DNA of 64,000 bases from Ceratopteris richardii (GCA_020310875.1 CM035438.1:102256063-102320062), one strand, 5' to 3'; counted from the first letter of the stretch, positions 32,375 to 45,199 are shown. Notes: generated by a model from the letters alone, not told the origin. Numbers and translations are program-made.

Positions 32375-35300
32375 CATTTTCATCCTCAAAAATGTAAATG
32401 AACTATTTGTAATGGTAGAAGAAAGTGCTCGAACTCCCCTAAATCCCATATACTCTATGTACATGGTCATCTCTATGTGTTGTCTACCTGTATCCTTCCC
32501 CTTAAGAAGTCTCATATGAGATTATCTCAAAGTTCGAAAACCCTCTGAGTGGTGCCTACTACCTCCCATATACACTCAACTTCCAAACTGTCACTTCCAT
32601 GATATGTAACATCATCAAAATGACCTAAGTCCATATGATGTTTCCTCTATGGACTAATAGTATGAAAAGAAAGTGTAAAGTGCCAAGCTTATAGGCTTGA
32701 CCATACCATAATGGAGATAACAAACCATAGAATCCTCTAAACTATAGAACAAAGTCCCATAAAAAGTGACTCCAATCCCATCTAAGACTAAATTATAGAT
32801 TGCCCTCATACTACTTTAGGTCTTCCTAACCTTCAGTGTAATGACAAGTAATAGTTTAATCTAAACTACCTTGTGAACTATGCAAATCCATCATCTAGCT
32901 CATATATAAGGATTTCTTGATAGTAAAACGCAATCTCTACAATCCACTGACCAAGAGTCTTTGGTTTGTCATCCATTAGCATTGGACTAAGTTCTAAAGG
33001 AAGAGCATCTATTGACACTAATGCAAACTCTAAAATATTCTCTTCCTTGTATTTTGCGATATGAATGCAAAAAACATTCCCTTTGAGATTCAAATAATCC
33101 CTAAGTGCCCATTCTCCTAACTAATGCTCACACATCATACTCATGATGTAACACCAACTAAGAGTTTGGTACCCTAATAGGTTAGATATATCCTTATCTC
33201 CTAGAAACTCTAAAGAGAGGTATCATCGATCTACTCCCAGTCTAACTAATGTCAATAACTAGATTATCCAATCTAATCAAGGACCATCACTGAACATAGT
33301 AGAAGTACTTCTATCTAAAGTCTCCATGTGAGACTCAACCTAACCATCATGATTAAATGATCTCCCTATTGCTTTAGATAGAAGAGTGCCACTCCTATCC
33401 AGACAACTTAGAAGTGAGAAAGTGAAACTCTCTCTCTCTCTATGTAATCTCCTCTAAGAAAAAGAGCTCTAGTAGTGTAATCTATTCCACTTTCCCTTTC
33501 CCTTTGAAAAAGATTCTTTTGAATTCAATTGCTCTACTCATCCATAATTGAGAACATGCATATAGGTTCTCCATGTTTTTCTTTCCAAAGTAGTGGAGAA
33601 TCAAACTCTCATGTGAAGGAAAATTATAATGAAAAGTAGAATAAATGAATCCCTTCTGAAATAGAGACTAAGAGATGTTTTCTAAACATCTCTTCTCTCT
33701 AAAGGAAAACATACTATGTTCTTCTCCTATGAAGAAATCATGTTTTCCTTTCCTTTTTCTCTTTCAAAAGAGAGGAGCTAAAGTGGTATGTCTAAGCTAG
33801 AGAGAGATCACTCCCTTATCTCTAAGCTTATTCCTCTTTCTCCTTTCCTTAAAAGAGAAACTTATGAGTTCATTTTCTCCTCTCTTCCATAGCTAATGCA
33901 TAATCCCTCATTGCATACATTCCTATGAATATGGACAACAAATCCTACATGAATAATGAAGATATATATGATGAAGGGTGGAGGAAATAAATTCTTTCTA
34001 AGGGTCAAAGCACTCTTCCAAGATGATCATCAATGATATGATATGAGACCATAAACACGTGTACCATACTAAAGAGCTATCTCTGCCAACCATCTTGTGT
34101 GCATGGATCTATACGATCCAATCAAACCAATGGAATTATCCTTCTTGAAAACCACAAAACTAATATGTGATATCAATGGTGATAAAATCACCTATCACAA
34201 TCTGTACAAGAAGAATAAATCTTCCATAAACTATGAAGGATAATTCCCAATCCTAAGGATATGTCTACTAAGAGCTCTCCTCTAATCTAGTGAGACATGT
34301 CGCCATGAATGTTGAGTCCTTTTCTCCCTGGACATAGAAGAAGAGTGCTCAAAGGGGAGTTGCTTCCATCGTCCCATACCACCAGAACCTTCTTCCAATT
34401 CATGGTGTCATATCTACACTAAACCGAATGTATATTCCATATATATGTAATGGAATATGCAGGTGGACTCTAATGAATCCCATATCATAAACTCATATCG
34501 GGGGCCTCAAATGAGTCCCATGTCCTCAAACTAGTTAGTTTGGTTCTAGTTAATATGTGACAATGGATATCCCTTTCTATTCCAAACCAGCTTGTTCCTA
34601 AGTACCAAGACTATGTCTTAGTACCTCTCTGTAGATCCCAACATACATATATGTATTGGGTACCCCAACTATTTCTGACTAAGGGATCTATGCTCTAAGT
34701 CATAGAGCTAGTGCCATGCATGTGACCTTCCTAATCCTCACTCGAATCACATAAGCACCCATCGATGCTTTCTCATGAAACCCATTTCTATGATGCCATC
34801 TAATTGGTTTCCTTAGTAGTGTAGCAAAAAGGCTTCATTACTTAATCAAGTGATGTGCATGAGTGAAAGTAGTCACTCTTTGGGTATTCTTCATAATAAT
34901 TCATAGTCTCCTAATCATCCTTTGAGACTCTTTTGAAGATAAGTAATCTTCACTATATTGGAGATTATCATAAATGTATCCCCCGTGCCTGTATGCAACT
35001 TCCTATAACATATAGGATTGCTTGTGCACATTTCTAACGGTGAAGGTATAACTCCTTCCCCTTAGCAATACTATGGTCTAAATCCATAAGAATTATGTGT
35101 AGGGATCCTATTACTAATGAAGTTGCCTTATCCATAATGCTTTGATGGTCCTAAGTCCATCAAGTACATGCATAAAAGCATGTTGACACCTTAGTGATGC
35201 TTGGAGAGAGGGCATGTTACCATGCCATAGCACTCTTACCTAAAGGTAAGTGCATATATAATGCCATGAGATGGGAGAAAGTTTGACAACATTTTCCCAA

Positions 35301-36282
35301 GAAAATGGAGTCCCAGAAAACTTTAACCATAAACTCAATGGCACACAGGCCATCCAACATAACATAGGGCTTGGCAAGCTCATGGCATGCACACAATATA
35401 CTCATACATGGACTCCATAGCCTACAAAAACATTAAAATAAATGCTAGCAATAGTCTCTTTGTTGCATAACTATGTATTCCTGCAACCATCTTTCCTAAA
35501 AACAATCAAAAAGTGTACTCCTAGCAAGTTGATCCATACTTTTAGAACTAGAAAAATGATCAACTTTGATGTATGCATTCCACTCGATGCATGTACATAA
35601 AAAACATGCCATAATATAAAGTTATAAATGCCTGAAATATAAAGCATACATCCCTAAATGGTTCGGTATTGGAATTACATGCATCCAATCCTTTTCAATG
35701 AGCTTCGAGACATGTGCACCTTCCTCTTCAGATCCTAACATAAAATTTGAAGTGTGCAAAGACATCGGATCATTCAATTGCCTTCCTGGTTTGTAAAGTA
35801 TGGCTCCTAGAAGGTAGTTTCCCAAAACTGTTTAGACTTTGCCAACGTACAAAGACTTGTTCTTAACATGAAGCTCCATGCTCTTTCATGACAAGAATGC
35901 TCTTCATAAATGGACTCAATATTAGGTCTATGTGACTTTTCATGACTTCTTTTGCTACAACCTATTGAATTCCAAAGGAAGTATTCATGGACTCAAGCAC
36001 ATCTTCAATCTAGTTTCATAAATCTTCAACTCCTTTTGCCGAGTTGCTCGTTGAAGTTCCATTGAGGCTCGTCTCTGTAACCAACACCAAATTAAGAGCC
36101 TTGAAATCTTCACCTTGATCGTTTACTCTATTCATACTCCCACATAACATGCCGTTATGCATTGGCACTACGTTATATAGCTCTGCATGCAAGTGTAACA
36201 CATGTACTTGCTTAGAAGACTTGGATGCACCATGTTCCTTGCCTAGGGGTGTCGATGCTGCTCATATGTTCCAAGATCGGAA

Positions 36283-36295
36283 CACTCTGATACTA
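36283..36295 (-). promoter_or_regulatory. Primer binding site of the 4.4-kb element
   Basis: Minus-strand TAGTATCAGAGTG, one base after the LTR, two mismatches from TGGTATCAGAGC. Confidence 0.65.
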
Positions 36296-36296
36296 G

Positions 36297-36506
36297 TGTA
36301 AGGTTTTGCTCATCTTTTTTGCTGATCTTCCTTTGCCTTGGAATACTTATGAGCTGTCGGACCACTTAGAGTTGTTTTTCCAACCTCCCAGCCACCAAAC
36401 CCTCCTCTACATAAAGAGTCGCGTCAATAAAAGACTCTCTTGAATTTTTATTCTTCTACTCCCACTATATCATATGGTAAGATAACCATAGAAAAGTCAA
36501 GTGACG
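36297..36506 (-). repeat. 5' LTR of the 4.4-kb element
   Basis: 210 bp; minus-strand end CTTACA abuts the primer site. The start reads CGTCAC, so the initial T is mutated. Confidence 0.8.
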
Positions 36507-36509
36507 CCT

Positions 36510-38141
36510 GTAGACATTCTCTTCTAGTCTCTCATAAAATAATCCCAGCACATAATATGTTCCTGAAGCTATCAAGTTGTTCCAAGCATCCATTACATTC
36601 TTCGCAGTGAACTATTTACCTTGTGTGCACTTTAATAAGTAGACATCTGCACCTTCATCATTGTACTCTTCTGCGTTGACTGCAAAGTTGTCATCCACTA
36701 CCAATGCATTTGATGAATAGTTGCCATCACCTTCAAATGTAAAATTGGAAATGGATGAGTCTTCTTCTTCGTTTGATTCACTGATAGGAATCAAAGTATT
36801 CTACGCCCAATTTTGAACGTGGTGTTTGTTGATGCATCTATTCCACTTACCTTAGACACAATGACAACAATAGCATGTTAGTTCTCTAACACCAATGCAA
36901 TGTCCATCTAGCCTTGAATAGCCACAAATCCAATGCAAGGATCAAACTTGAGATATCCCCTTACAATCCCAAGCCTTCTCCCTATTCACTTTGTAAATCT
37001 TCATTTCCGAGAAGAGTCGTGTGACATCTCTCCATTTTAACACTGCCAAATGTCCCCTGAGAAATTCCACAACATCTGCAACACACTTCAACATTGCACG
37101 TTCAGGTTTAAGTTATTCATGCGTTAGCCTCCTTTTCACAACTACACCTACACCATCATGTTCTCCCTTCCCATGCCCTAACTCAAAGAATTTCCATATC
37201 ATAGTCATGCTTGTTAGCCTTGGATATCTTGCTAAAAAGTAAAATGGATGTTTATGTTTAAATTCAGAAGCTGCACCATCTGACCATACCCAATGTTGGC
37301 TTAAGTCAAGGTTTAGCTCTCTCAACCATTGCCAATGTAATTAGAAACAATGTTGCACAAAAATCGTGTCATGATTCTTGTCATTGGATATGAAGAAGTT
37401 GATTACCTTTTTAGGAATACCCTCCAAGCAAAAATATGTGATATGCACAAAAATAATTATATGTATAGACCACTAATGCATAGATTGTATTTCATTTTTC
37501 TCACGGAATGCATAGTTTTTTGCAAAATCAACCATTGAAACCACAAAATCGCATGGGAATTCAGAGACATACATCGCAAACTAGTTTGCTTGCCATAAAT
37601 AAATGAAATTGTGCTTGATAAATTTCTTTAGAGTTTTCTCAAATAATCTTGTTACAAGTTTAGGACTCATCTCCCTCTTTATCAATTCTTTCCTTTCACG
37701 AACTTGTGCTTCATACATTGACTCAAGATCTTCAAAGATCTTTATAGGAATATGATATTCCTCAATGCTAGTCTCTCTTGGACACCACTTAAAATGTCCT
37801 GAGCACTCACCCATCACATATTTGTACTGGTGGAATATGGTATCGTTTTGACGTGGACAAATAATACTCTCTATTGTAGTTGCTAAAGCATTACAACTTG
37901 ATGTATTCCCTACTTGACAAATAGAACAGTCAGAATTACAAAGACAACTATGCACGACAAACCTTGATTGACATAGGAGATTGATTACATCCTTAAGATA
38001 TGACATTTGAACGTGATAAATGCAACAACATGTGAATCTATCTTTCAATCTCTTAACAAAATATGGCTTCAATGATTCAAACTTTTGTAGTTGGATACTT
38101 ATCATTGGATGGCATTGTTTGAATCGTATAAATAGCTCCAT
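36510..38141 (-). pseudogene. DDE-transposase-like protein, C-terminal two thirds
   Basis: Minus-strand coding in several frames. From 38141: KFESLKPYFVKRLKDRFTCC, CCIYHVQMSYLKD, then a cysteine-rich segment (LCNSDCSICQVG...IICPRQND). At about 37476-37532 comes VDFAKNYAFREKNEIQSMH. At 37325-37113 come HWVWSDGAASEFK and FFELGHGKGEHDGVGVVVKR. The frame continues as LTHE-LKPERAMLKCVADVVEFLRGHL and an acidic tail to 36612. The pattern D-F-A-x-N-Y, W-S-D-G, G-H-G-K-G-x-x-D-G recalls a widespread unnamed family with three conserved Asp, known to me from animal and plant genome predictions, and probably transposase-derived. Catalytic role inferred. The frame breaks near 37110, 37330 and 37530. Confidence 0.6.
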
Positions 38142-39965
38142 ATTAGTTATTATTAATTAGCTTGTTACTAGTTAGCTATTACTAAGTAGTTGGTTCTAAC
38201 TTACTTTCTAGTAATTAGCTATTACTAATGAGCTTATTACTAATTAGCTATTACTAAGTAGCTGGTTCTTATTTAGTTGTTTGTAATTAGCTATTACTAA
38301 TTATCTTGTTACTAGTTAGCTATTACTAAGTAGGTGGTTCTTAGTTACTTGTTAGTAATTATCTATTACTAATTAGCTTGATACTAATTGGCTATTACTA
38401 AGTTACTAACTATGGATTACTTGTTAGTAATAAGCTATTAATAATTAGCTTGCTACCAATTATCTATTACTAAGTAGCTCGTCATTAGTTAGTGGTTAGA
38501 AATTAGCTACTAATAATTAGCTTGTTACCAATTAGCTATTAATAATTAGCTTGTTACCAATTAGCTATTAATAATTAGCTTGTTACCAATTATCTATTAC
38601 TAAGTAGCTGGTTCTTAGTTAGCTTGTTACTAATTAGCTATTACTAATTAGTTTGTTACTAATTGGCTATTACTAAGTAGATTTTTACTAATTAGCTATT
38701 ACCAAGTAGCTATTACTGAGTGGCTATTACTAATTAGGTATTACTAATTAGCTATTATGAATGACCTATTATGAATTAAATATTACGAATTAACTATTAT
38801 TAATTAGCTATCACAAATTAGCTATTATAAATTAGATATTACAAATTGGTTATTAGGAATTAGCTATTTCTTATTAGCTATTACTAATTAGCTATTATTA
38901 ATCAGATACTACTTAGTAGCTTTTTACTAATTAGCTATTAGTAATTAGCTATTATGAATTAGCTATTACAAATTTGCTATTATGAATTAGCTATTACTAA
39001 TTAACTATTACTGGTTAGCTATTATGATTTAGCTGTTACTAATTAGGTATTAATAATTAGCTATTATGAATTAGCTATTACTAATTAGCTATTGTTAATT
39101 AGCTATCACTAATTAGCTATTACTAATTAGCTATTACTAATTAGCTATTATGAATCAACTATTATGAATTAGCTATTACAAATTACCTATTACTAATTAG
39201 CTATTATGAATCAACTATTACAAGTTAACTATTACTAATTAGCTATTATTAATTAGCTTGTTACTAATTAGCTACTACTAAGTAGCTAGTTCTTGGTTAG
39301 TTGTTAGTAATTAGTTATTACTAATTATCTTGTTATCAATTAGCTATTACTAAGGAGTTGGTTCTTGGATAGTTGTTAGTAATTAGCTATTACTAATTAG
39401 CTTGTTACTAATTAGCTATTACTAAAGAGCCAGTTTTTTGGTTAGTTGTTTATAATAAGCTATTATTAAGTAGTTAGTTCTTGGTTAGTTGTTTGTAATT
39501 AGCTATTACTAATTAGCTTGTTATTAGTAAGCTATTACTAAGTAGCTAGTTCTTGGTTAGTTGTTAATAATTAGCTATTACTAATTAGCTTGTTACTAGT
39601 TAGCTATTACGAAGTAGCTAGTTCTTGGTTAGTTGTTTTGTAATTAGCTATTACTAGATAGTTTGTTAGTAGTTATCTACTAAGTAGCTATTACTAAATA
39701 TCCTTATCTTATGATTTGTTATTAATTATCTATTATTAAATAGCTTATTCTGAATCAACTATTACTAATTTGATTTTTACTAGCTAGTTAGGTATGCATA
39801 TCTTTGACTATTACTTGTTATCTTATTACTTGTTAACTAGGTATGCATAACTTCTACTATTAAATATTAGCTTGTTGCCATAGTAGTTATTACTAACTAG
39901 CTTGTTACTAGATAAATTCTATATTAGTTAGTTTATTTTTAGTTAGATATTTTTAGTTGACTTTT
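38142..39965. repeat. AT-rich minisatellite (TTAGCTATTACTAA family), block 2
   Basis: About 1.8 kb of TTAGCTATTACTAA variants. In parts there is a higher-order pattern of about 65-75 bp: AATTAGCTATTACTAATTAG, CTTGTTACTAATTAGCTATT, ACTAAGTAGCTGGTTCTTAG, TTAGTTGTTAGT. It lies exactly between the two coding halves of the DDE-like gene. Confidence 0.93.
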
Positions 39966-40009
39966 CACTATGTCTAATTAGCTAAAACCATAAATTGACG
40001 ATTGAAAAT

Positions 40010-40730
40010 AGGATTACTTGAGATACATCAAGAAGGTGAACAGGGTGCTCCAAATTTTGATTTTTGCCAAGTCGGGTCCTGCTTATATCGTTCTTATTTG
40101 GTGACACCTTGCCATCTGTTCTTCAAAACATGATAATCAGATCCTTGACCTCTTGTGTGGTACATGTGGTACCTCTTGATCTACCAGTTGTCTTCAAAAA
40201 GCTATGATAAGACTCAACTACACTTAACCATCCAATCGTATCATAGACGACTTTCCTACTTACTCCCAATACCCTAGAAAGTCTTGAAATATTTATGTGA
40301 TTTGTTGATGCATACACCACTATTTAGAATCATCATCAATGTTGATCTCTTCAACACAAGGTCATCAAAATTCTTTCTCATACTTTGTAGCGTATTCCAA
40401 AGATCGGTAAAAAGTGCACATGTTACATGATCTTTCTTCTGACTATTACATCAAAAAGTTGCCCAATACATGGACCCTGCAACATCCTATTTAGTGCTGC
40501 GATTTTATCTTCACAATATAAGTTTCTAGTTTGATTGTTAAAATACTTGATGATCTTATGCACAATGCCATCCAAGTTTGTGGAACTACAATTAGCATTA
40601 CCCTCCACTTTAGTACTTGACCTTGAAATTATTGTGTCTCTATATTTCCTTTTGTTTTCCTTCCAATAACCTATGAATGTTTTTTTATCACTATCCACTA
40701 TTGGTATTGTATTAACCTCCATCACTTTGC
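40010..40730 (-). pseudogene. DDE-transposase-like protein, N-terminal part
   Basis: Minus strand: MEVNTIPIVDSDKKTFIGYW (40725 on), a basic region, IAALNRMLQGPCIGQLFDVI, a shift, then VYASTNHINISRLSRVLGVS (40320 on) followed by RKVVYDTI. The latter looks like a helix-turn-helix (S-R-V-L-G-V-S-R-K), as expected for a DNA-binding N-terminus. The segment 40123-40010 reads VSPNKNDI, RTRLGKNQNLEHPVHLLDVSQ-like residues in shifted frames, the stretch that in the family precedes the FESLKPYFV block. That block starts at 38141 beyond the minisatellite. Order and strand indicate one gene. Confidence 0.5.
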
Positions 40731-41461
40731 TTGTCTGAGATTGCCCTGCATCAACACACTACAAATGAAGAAAAAACCATACATACAATAACACCTACCA
40801 CTCACCAATGTACTTTATTATATTGATTTTACGTTTAGTATTCTCATGTGATATCAATATGTGCTCCATCCCTTACATATGTAGAATTGCTATACCACTT
40901 TTAAACTTGCAACAATAATCCAAAAACTCAGATGTTAGATACAATGAATCAACAATATGAAACTAAATGGACATTGGGAATCCACTTTTAAAGCTGCAAC
41001 AATCATCCACAACGTGAGATGTTACTCGTATCAAACGTCCTTTTTTTGAGAGAGTAGGAAGAAAGTAGGTTAATGAGGGAATTGTACAAAATGTGCATGT
41101 CATCAATCATTACAATAATGATTACTCTATGATAGTAACACCCAATCTTTACAGCAAATTTTTCAATGAGTAATTGCACGAAGGCATTGCTTCATCAATT
41201 AAGCAACGAACACAAACAAAACTCTTGACATACATTTTGTAATCTCAACTCTATCAGGATGTTGAAGACATATCACATGGGCAATTAGATTCGTGTTTCT
41301 GATCAATTTAAGACTACCATTTCAATGAGAATTGCACTTTTTTTTAAAAATAGTACCATACATTCAATAATAGCCCATATAATCTATCATCTTCACCTGA
41401 TATCGGGTATCTGAAAGTTACTAAGATGTTATGAGTCATATGATTTAAAAACACCAGTTCA
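40731..41461. other. Unassigned AT-rich 0.7 kb
   Basis: Upstream of the DDE-like gene start and downstream of its second copy. No reading frame or repeat recognised. Confidence 0.4.
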
Positions 41462-41985
41462 TTACATTGCACTATCATGTTTAAGTTGTTCATGGGTTAG
41501 CACCCTTTTCACAATTGAACCTACACCATCATGTTCCCTGTTCCTGTTCCCTGACTCAAAGAAGTTCCATATCATAGTCATGCTGGATAGCCCTGCATAT
41601 CTTCCCCCAAAGTAAAATGGACATTCGGCTTTAAATTGAGAAGTTGCACCATCTGACCATACCCAATGTTGGCTTAAGTCAAGGTTTAGCTCTCTCAACA
41701 ATTGCCAATCTAATTGGAAACCATGTTGCACAAAAAGGGTGTCATGCCTCTTGTCATCGGATATAAAGAAGTGGATTACCTTTTTAGGAATGACCTCCAA
41801 ACGAACATATGTGATATGCAAAAAAATAGTTATCTGTACAGACCACCAATGCATAGATTGTATTTCATTTTGCTCACGGAATGTATAGTTTTCTAGAAAT
41901 CAACCACTGAAGCCACAACACACCTAAGAATTTAGAGATATATCTTAAATTGGTTTTCTTGCCATAAATAAATCAAATTCCAAAA
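41462..41985 (-). pseudogene. Second partial copy of the DDE-like protein
   Basis: Collinear with 37113-37600. After a frame break at about 41893 it reads ENYTFREQNEIQSMHWWSVQ, then VIPKKVIHFFISDDKRHDTL, HWVWSDGATSQFKAECPFYF, SSMTMIWNFFESG and EHDGVGSIVKRVLTHEQLK. The GHGKG loop is changed to GNRNR while the following EHDG is kept. An ATG-initiated 130-codon stretch (41854-41462) is open. The copy is truncated at both sides and abuts the copia LTR region at about 41990. Confidence 0.6.
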
Positions 41986-41989
41986 GGTT

Positions 41990-42500
41990 TACCTCATCTA
42001 TAGAGCTTTGCTCTCTCCCTTTTCTTCCTCTCTGCTTAACTCTAATGTTACTTCTCATCTCACAAACTTGCTCCTTGAAAAACAATCTCTCTCAATATTC
42101 CCCACTCAAGATGCAGTGCACAGAAAAACTACCAATAGTGATGGCGTCTATCATGAATGCTACTCCTTGAAAAAGAATCTCTCTCAATGTTCCCCACTCA
42201 AGATGTAGCACACAAAAAAAACTCCCAATAGTGATGGTACCCATCGTGAATGCTCCACGCTCCATTATACAACATGTGTATGCTCTCCCCCACCACTAAT
42301 GATTTTAATTTTCTCTTTCAAGAAGTCACACGTATAGGCTGATCGGCTTTTCCAGCTAATTAACAATGTCTCCGACTTTAATACACCATCATTGTAGCTG
42401 CATTACTCTTGGAAATTTGAATTTGAGTTCTCTATCTTTGTCTTCATTATTCTCTCAACTCTGTCTATTCGTCTATTCTACAGTGTTGTTTTCTCTTACA
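41990..42500 (+). mobile_element. 5' LTR (partial) of the 42-49 kb copia
   Basis: Ends CTCTTACA immediately before a primer site at 42501. Contains a 92-bp tandem duplication (42071-42162 and 42163-42256). The left boundary is not defined because only the start of the 3' LTR can be compared. Confidence 0.55.
42071..42256 (+). repeat. Tandem duplication, period 92 bp
   Basis: Both units run from CTCCTTGAAAAA through CTCTCTCAAT.TTCCCCACTC to a TGAATGCT end, diverged by about ten percent. Confidence 0.8.
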
Positions 42501-42512
42501 TGGTATCGGAGC
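42501..42512 (+). promoter_or_regulatory. Primer binding site, initiator tRNA-Met type
   Basis: TGGTATCGGAGC, one mismatch from the consensus, directly after the LTR. Confidence 0.8.
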
Positions 42513-42689
42513 TCATGAGGCTCTGAGTGGTGTAGAAGAAAAAATGCAAAGGTCGCAAAGGTTTCAATGGCAAAAGACAGAAAATGTCAACTGGTGCATC
42601 ATCATCTATAACTTGGAATCAAGGTGGTGTTTGTCGATAGGAGTAGGTGCAACACATGCTGAGGAGAAGCAATTCATCCCAACATTGCG

Positions 42690-43500
42690 GATACAACCGC
42701 TCGCCTTCATGGAAGGTAAAATTGATGGTACAAACTACACCCTATGGAATCTTAAAATCACTTCTATCCTTCATTTATATAATTTTCTTGAGAATATTCT
42801 TCGGAATCATCATGAGGCCTAGGAAACACCTGATCCAAATAATTTTGATTGAATGATTCCTCCTGATGCTGATCTTCTACGTGCTTGGAAATGTAGAAAT
42901 GCAGATGCACTCTGTGCTCTAGCTACAAGTACTATTGATAGTGTTCTAAATCTAGTTCAGCATACTACCACGGCATGTGAAACATAGGACATATTGAGAA
43001 ATCAATATGAAACTTGTAATCAAACATGGATTCAGAACTTGGAGAATCATCTAACAACAAAAAGGTTTGCTAATGGGGAGATTGCAGAGGTGTTTATCAC
43101 TCACATAAAGAATCTATGTGATCAAATGGTGGGAGCATGTGTACAAAAGTCAAGTGAGGATCTAGCTGGGCATTATCTTTGAATCTGTCCACCAAAGGTT
43201 GATGGTTTGGTAACTTATCTTAGTATAGAAATTAGACCTCAACCACTAAATTTTGAGTAATTTAGTGCCTTACTCATAGAGGAGGAGCTACGACTCAAGG
43301 CAAGGAGTGGTGGCATCAAAGGAGATGCTACATTCACAACAAATGCCAAAGGAGGCAAAGTAGACTCTTGAAAAGATGGAGACAGAAAGAAGAATGAAAA
43401 AAAAAGTACAAGGGAGATTGTTTCCACTACGAGAAGAAAGGCCATAGAATCCGATTGTTGCATCAAGAAGGCAAAACAGAAGACTGAATCTTCAAAAGGT
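42690..43500 (+). pseudogene. Copia gag relic
   Basis: LRIQPLAFMEGKIDGTNYTL and WNLKITSILHLYNFLEN match the gag N-terminus. It continues with RAWKCRNADALCALATSTID, FANGEIAEVFITHIKNLCDQ and a Lys-rich tail with only a vestige of a zinc knuckle (about 43420-43460). Stops at 42822, 42850 and 43183. Confidence 0.75.
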
Positions 43501-43554
43501 GAAAAGGGTAAGGATTTTTCCAACATTATAGAAATAGAGCTCGAGTTCTTTGTT

Positions 43555-44900
43555 ATGATAGAGGAGGTATGCTCCTCGATTGAAGATTTAGGAACATATG
43601 ACTCATGGGTATTAGACCGTGGTTCCTCTTGTCACATGATGAGCATAAAAGATCTTTATAGCTCCTTATACCCTCTAAAGGAACCCACCATAGTAAAGGT
43701 AGGCAATAATCCAATATGTCTTACAGAGGGTGAAGGTATGATTTCCTTCATTAACTCTAACGCGGATGTCAGATAGCTTTCAAATGTGTTGTATGTTCCA
43801 CAAATCAAATGGAATCTACTTTGAGTAGCTTGTATAACTAATCATGGTTATCAAGTAGCTTTCAGTAAGATAAGAGCTAAGATTATGGATAGTAACAACA
43901 ATGTTGTTGGGACTGGCATAAGGAGGAACAACTTGTATGAGTTTTCTACTCTTACAACCACTACAAGTGTGGGCACAAGTAAGCTATGACATGAGATATT
44001 GGGCCACATGGATATCCTATACTAAAGGAGATGCATTGCCGGGGCATGGTTGCACACCTACCATTGATTAGACAAATGAAGAAACCATGTGAAGCTTGCA
44101 TGATGGCCAAGCAACAGAGGAAGGTGTTTTCACAAGAAAGCAAGAACAGAGCAAGCTATTCTCGAGAGTTGGTGCATGTTGACTTGTGCAAAAAGATGCC
44201 TAAACAAGCCTTGGGTGGATCTTCCCATTTCATGTTACTTGTCCGCGACTATAGTAGGAAGATGTGGGCATACTTCCTTTGCAATAAGGCTCAAGCTTTT
44301 GGAAAATTTAAAGAATGGCTTCAACTTGTTTAAGCTAAAATAGGGAAGAAGATGAAGAAATCCAGGACAAATAGTGGTGGTGAGTTCACGTCAACAACTT
44401 TTGAAGATTTTTGCAAGAATAAAAGAATCAAGCATCAACTCATAGTGGCACATAGCGCTCAACAAAATGATCTTGTAGAACATTGAAATCAAACCATCAT
44501 GGAGATGGCAAGGTGCATGTTGAAGGGACAAAGTTTTCCTAATCAAATTTGGGCAAAGGGTGTCAACAATTCTATTTATATCTTGAATTGAAGCTACACC
44601 AATGAACTTAATGTAAAGACTCCACAAGAGGCCTACACTAGTAAAAAGCTAGTTGTTTTGCATTTCAAAGTATTTGAAAGTGAATGTTATGTACATGTTC
44701 CACATAGGGAGAGAAACAAGCTTCAACCAAAAAGCATCAAATGTATCTTCTTAGGGTACAATGAAGATAAGAAGGCTTATAAGCTCTATGACCCTGAGGC
44801 TAAGAAGATCACGGCAATTTGTGATGTGGTGCTTAAGGAGGAGCAACCACATGTAGTGAATGAAGAAAAGAGAGCTTCCACTTTTTCATAAGCTGAAGGG
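43555..44900 (+). pseudogene. Copia protease-integrase relic
   Basis: YDSWVLDRGSSCHMM (about 43600) is the protease active site with DSG changed to DRG. KKPCEACMMAKQQRK is the integrase Cys pair, HVDLCKKMPKQALGGSSHFM the first catalytic Asp, and RTNSGGEF-like sequence near 44370 is the second region, its Asp changed. QQNDLVEH near 44460 replaces QQNGVAER but keeps Glu. The C-terminal block FESECYVHVPHRERNKLQPK and CIFLGYNEDKKAYKLYDPEA follows to 44891. Confidence 0.8.
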
Positions 44901-45199
44901 GCAATCCACTATGAATTTGGCCCAAGAGCTATCCCTTCTATACAAGAGAAAGAAGCATCATCTTCAAATGATGAGTCTAAAAGTTACCAATCTATCATAA
45001 CCCAAGTGAAAAATCCATTGCCACGTTGGGTGAGGCAGCTCTATGATTCTACAAACTCCTTCCCACAATCACTAGAATAGGTTGCAGATGGACCTAGGTG
45101 ATCATAGAGAATAGAGGAATAGAGATGGGCAAGTGTTGATATTGTAAACATAGCCCTGATGGCAGAGGTCAGGTCATTCAAAAACAAGCAAAGGAACCA

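Larger units (their letters stand above)
32147..36506 (-). mobile_element. LTR retroelement without recognisable pol
   Basis: Two direct repeats of exactly 210 bp (32147-32356 and 36297-36506) share most bases, including ATATCATATGGTAAGATAAC and the GCTGATCTTCCTTTG block. Read on the minus strand, the right copy is followed by TAGTATCAGAGTG, a near match to the initiator-Met primer site. The left copy starts TGTCAAATG and is preceded by the polypurine stretch AAAGGGGAAGGAAA. This fixes minus orientation and LTR identity. The 3.94-kb interior has only short frames (32878-33093, 35622-35825, 36016-36201) with no known domain, so it is non-autonomous or too decayed to read. No matching target duplication was found. 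Confidence 0.8.

Noticed and set aside
32147..36506. Host gene family in the interior of the 210-bp LTR pair
   Set aside because: Short frames only, no splice-consistent coding pattern, and LTR, primer site and polypurine tract explain the boundaries.
37021..37242. Plus-strand Ser/Thr-rich frame
   Set aside because: Antisense shadow of the DDE-like coding sequence.
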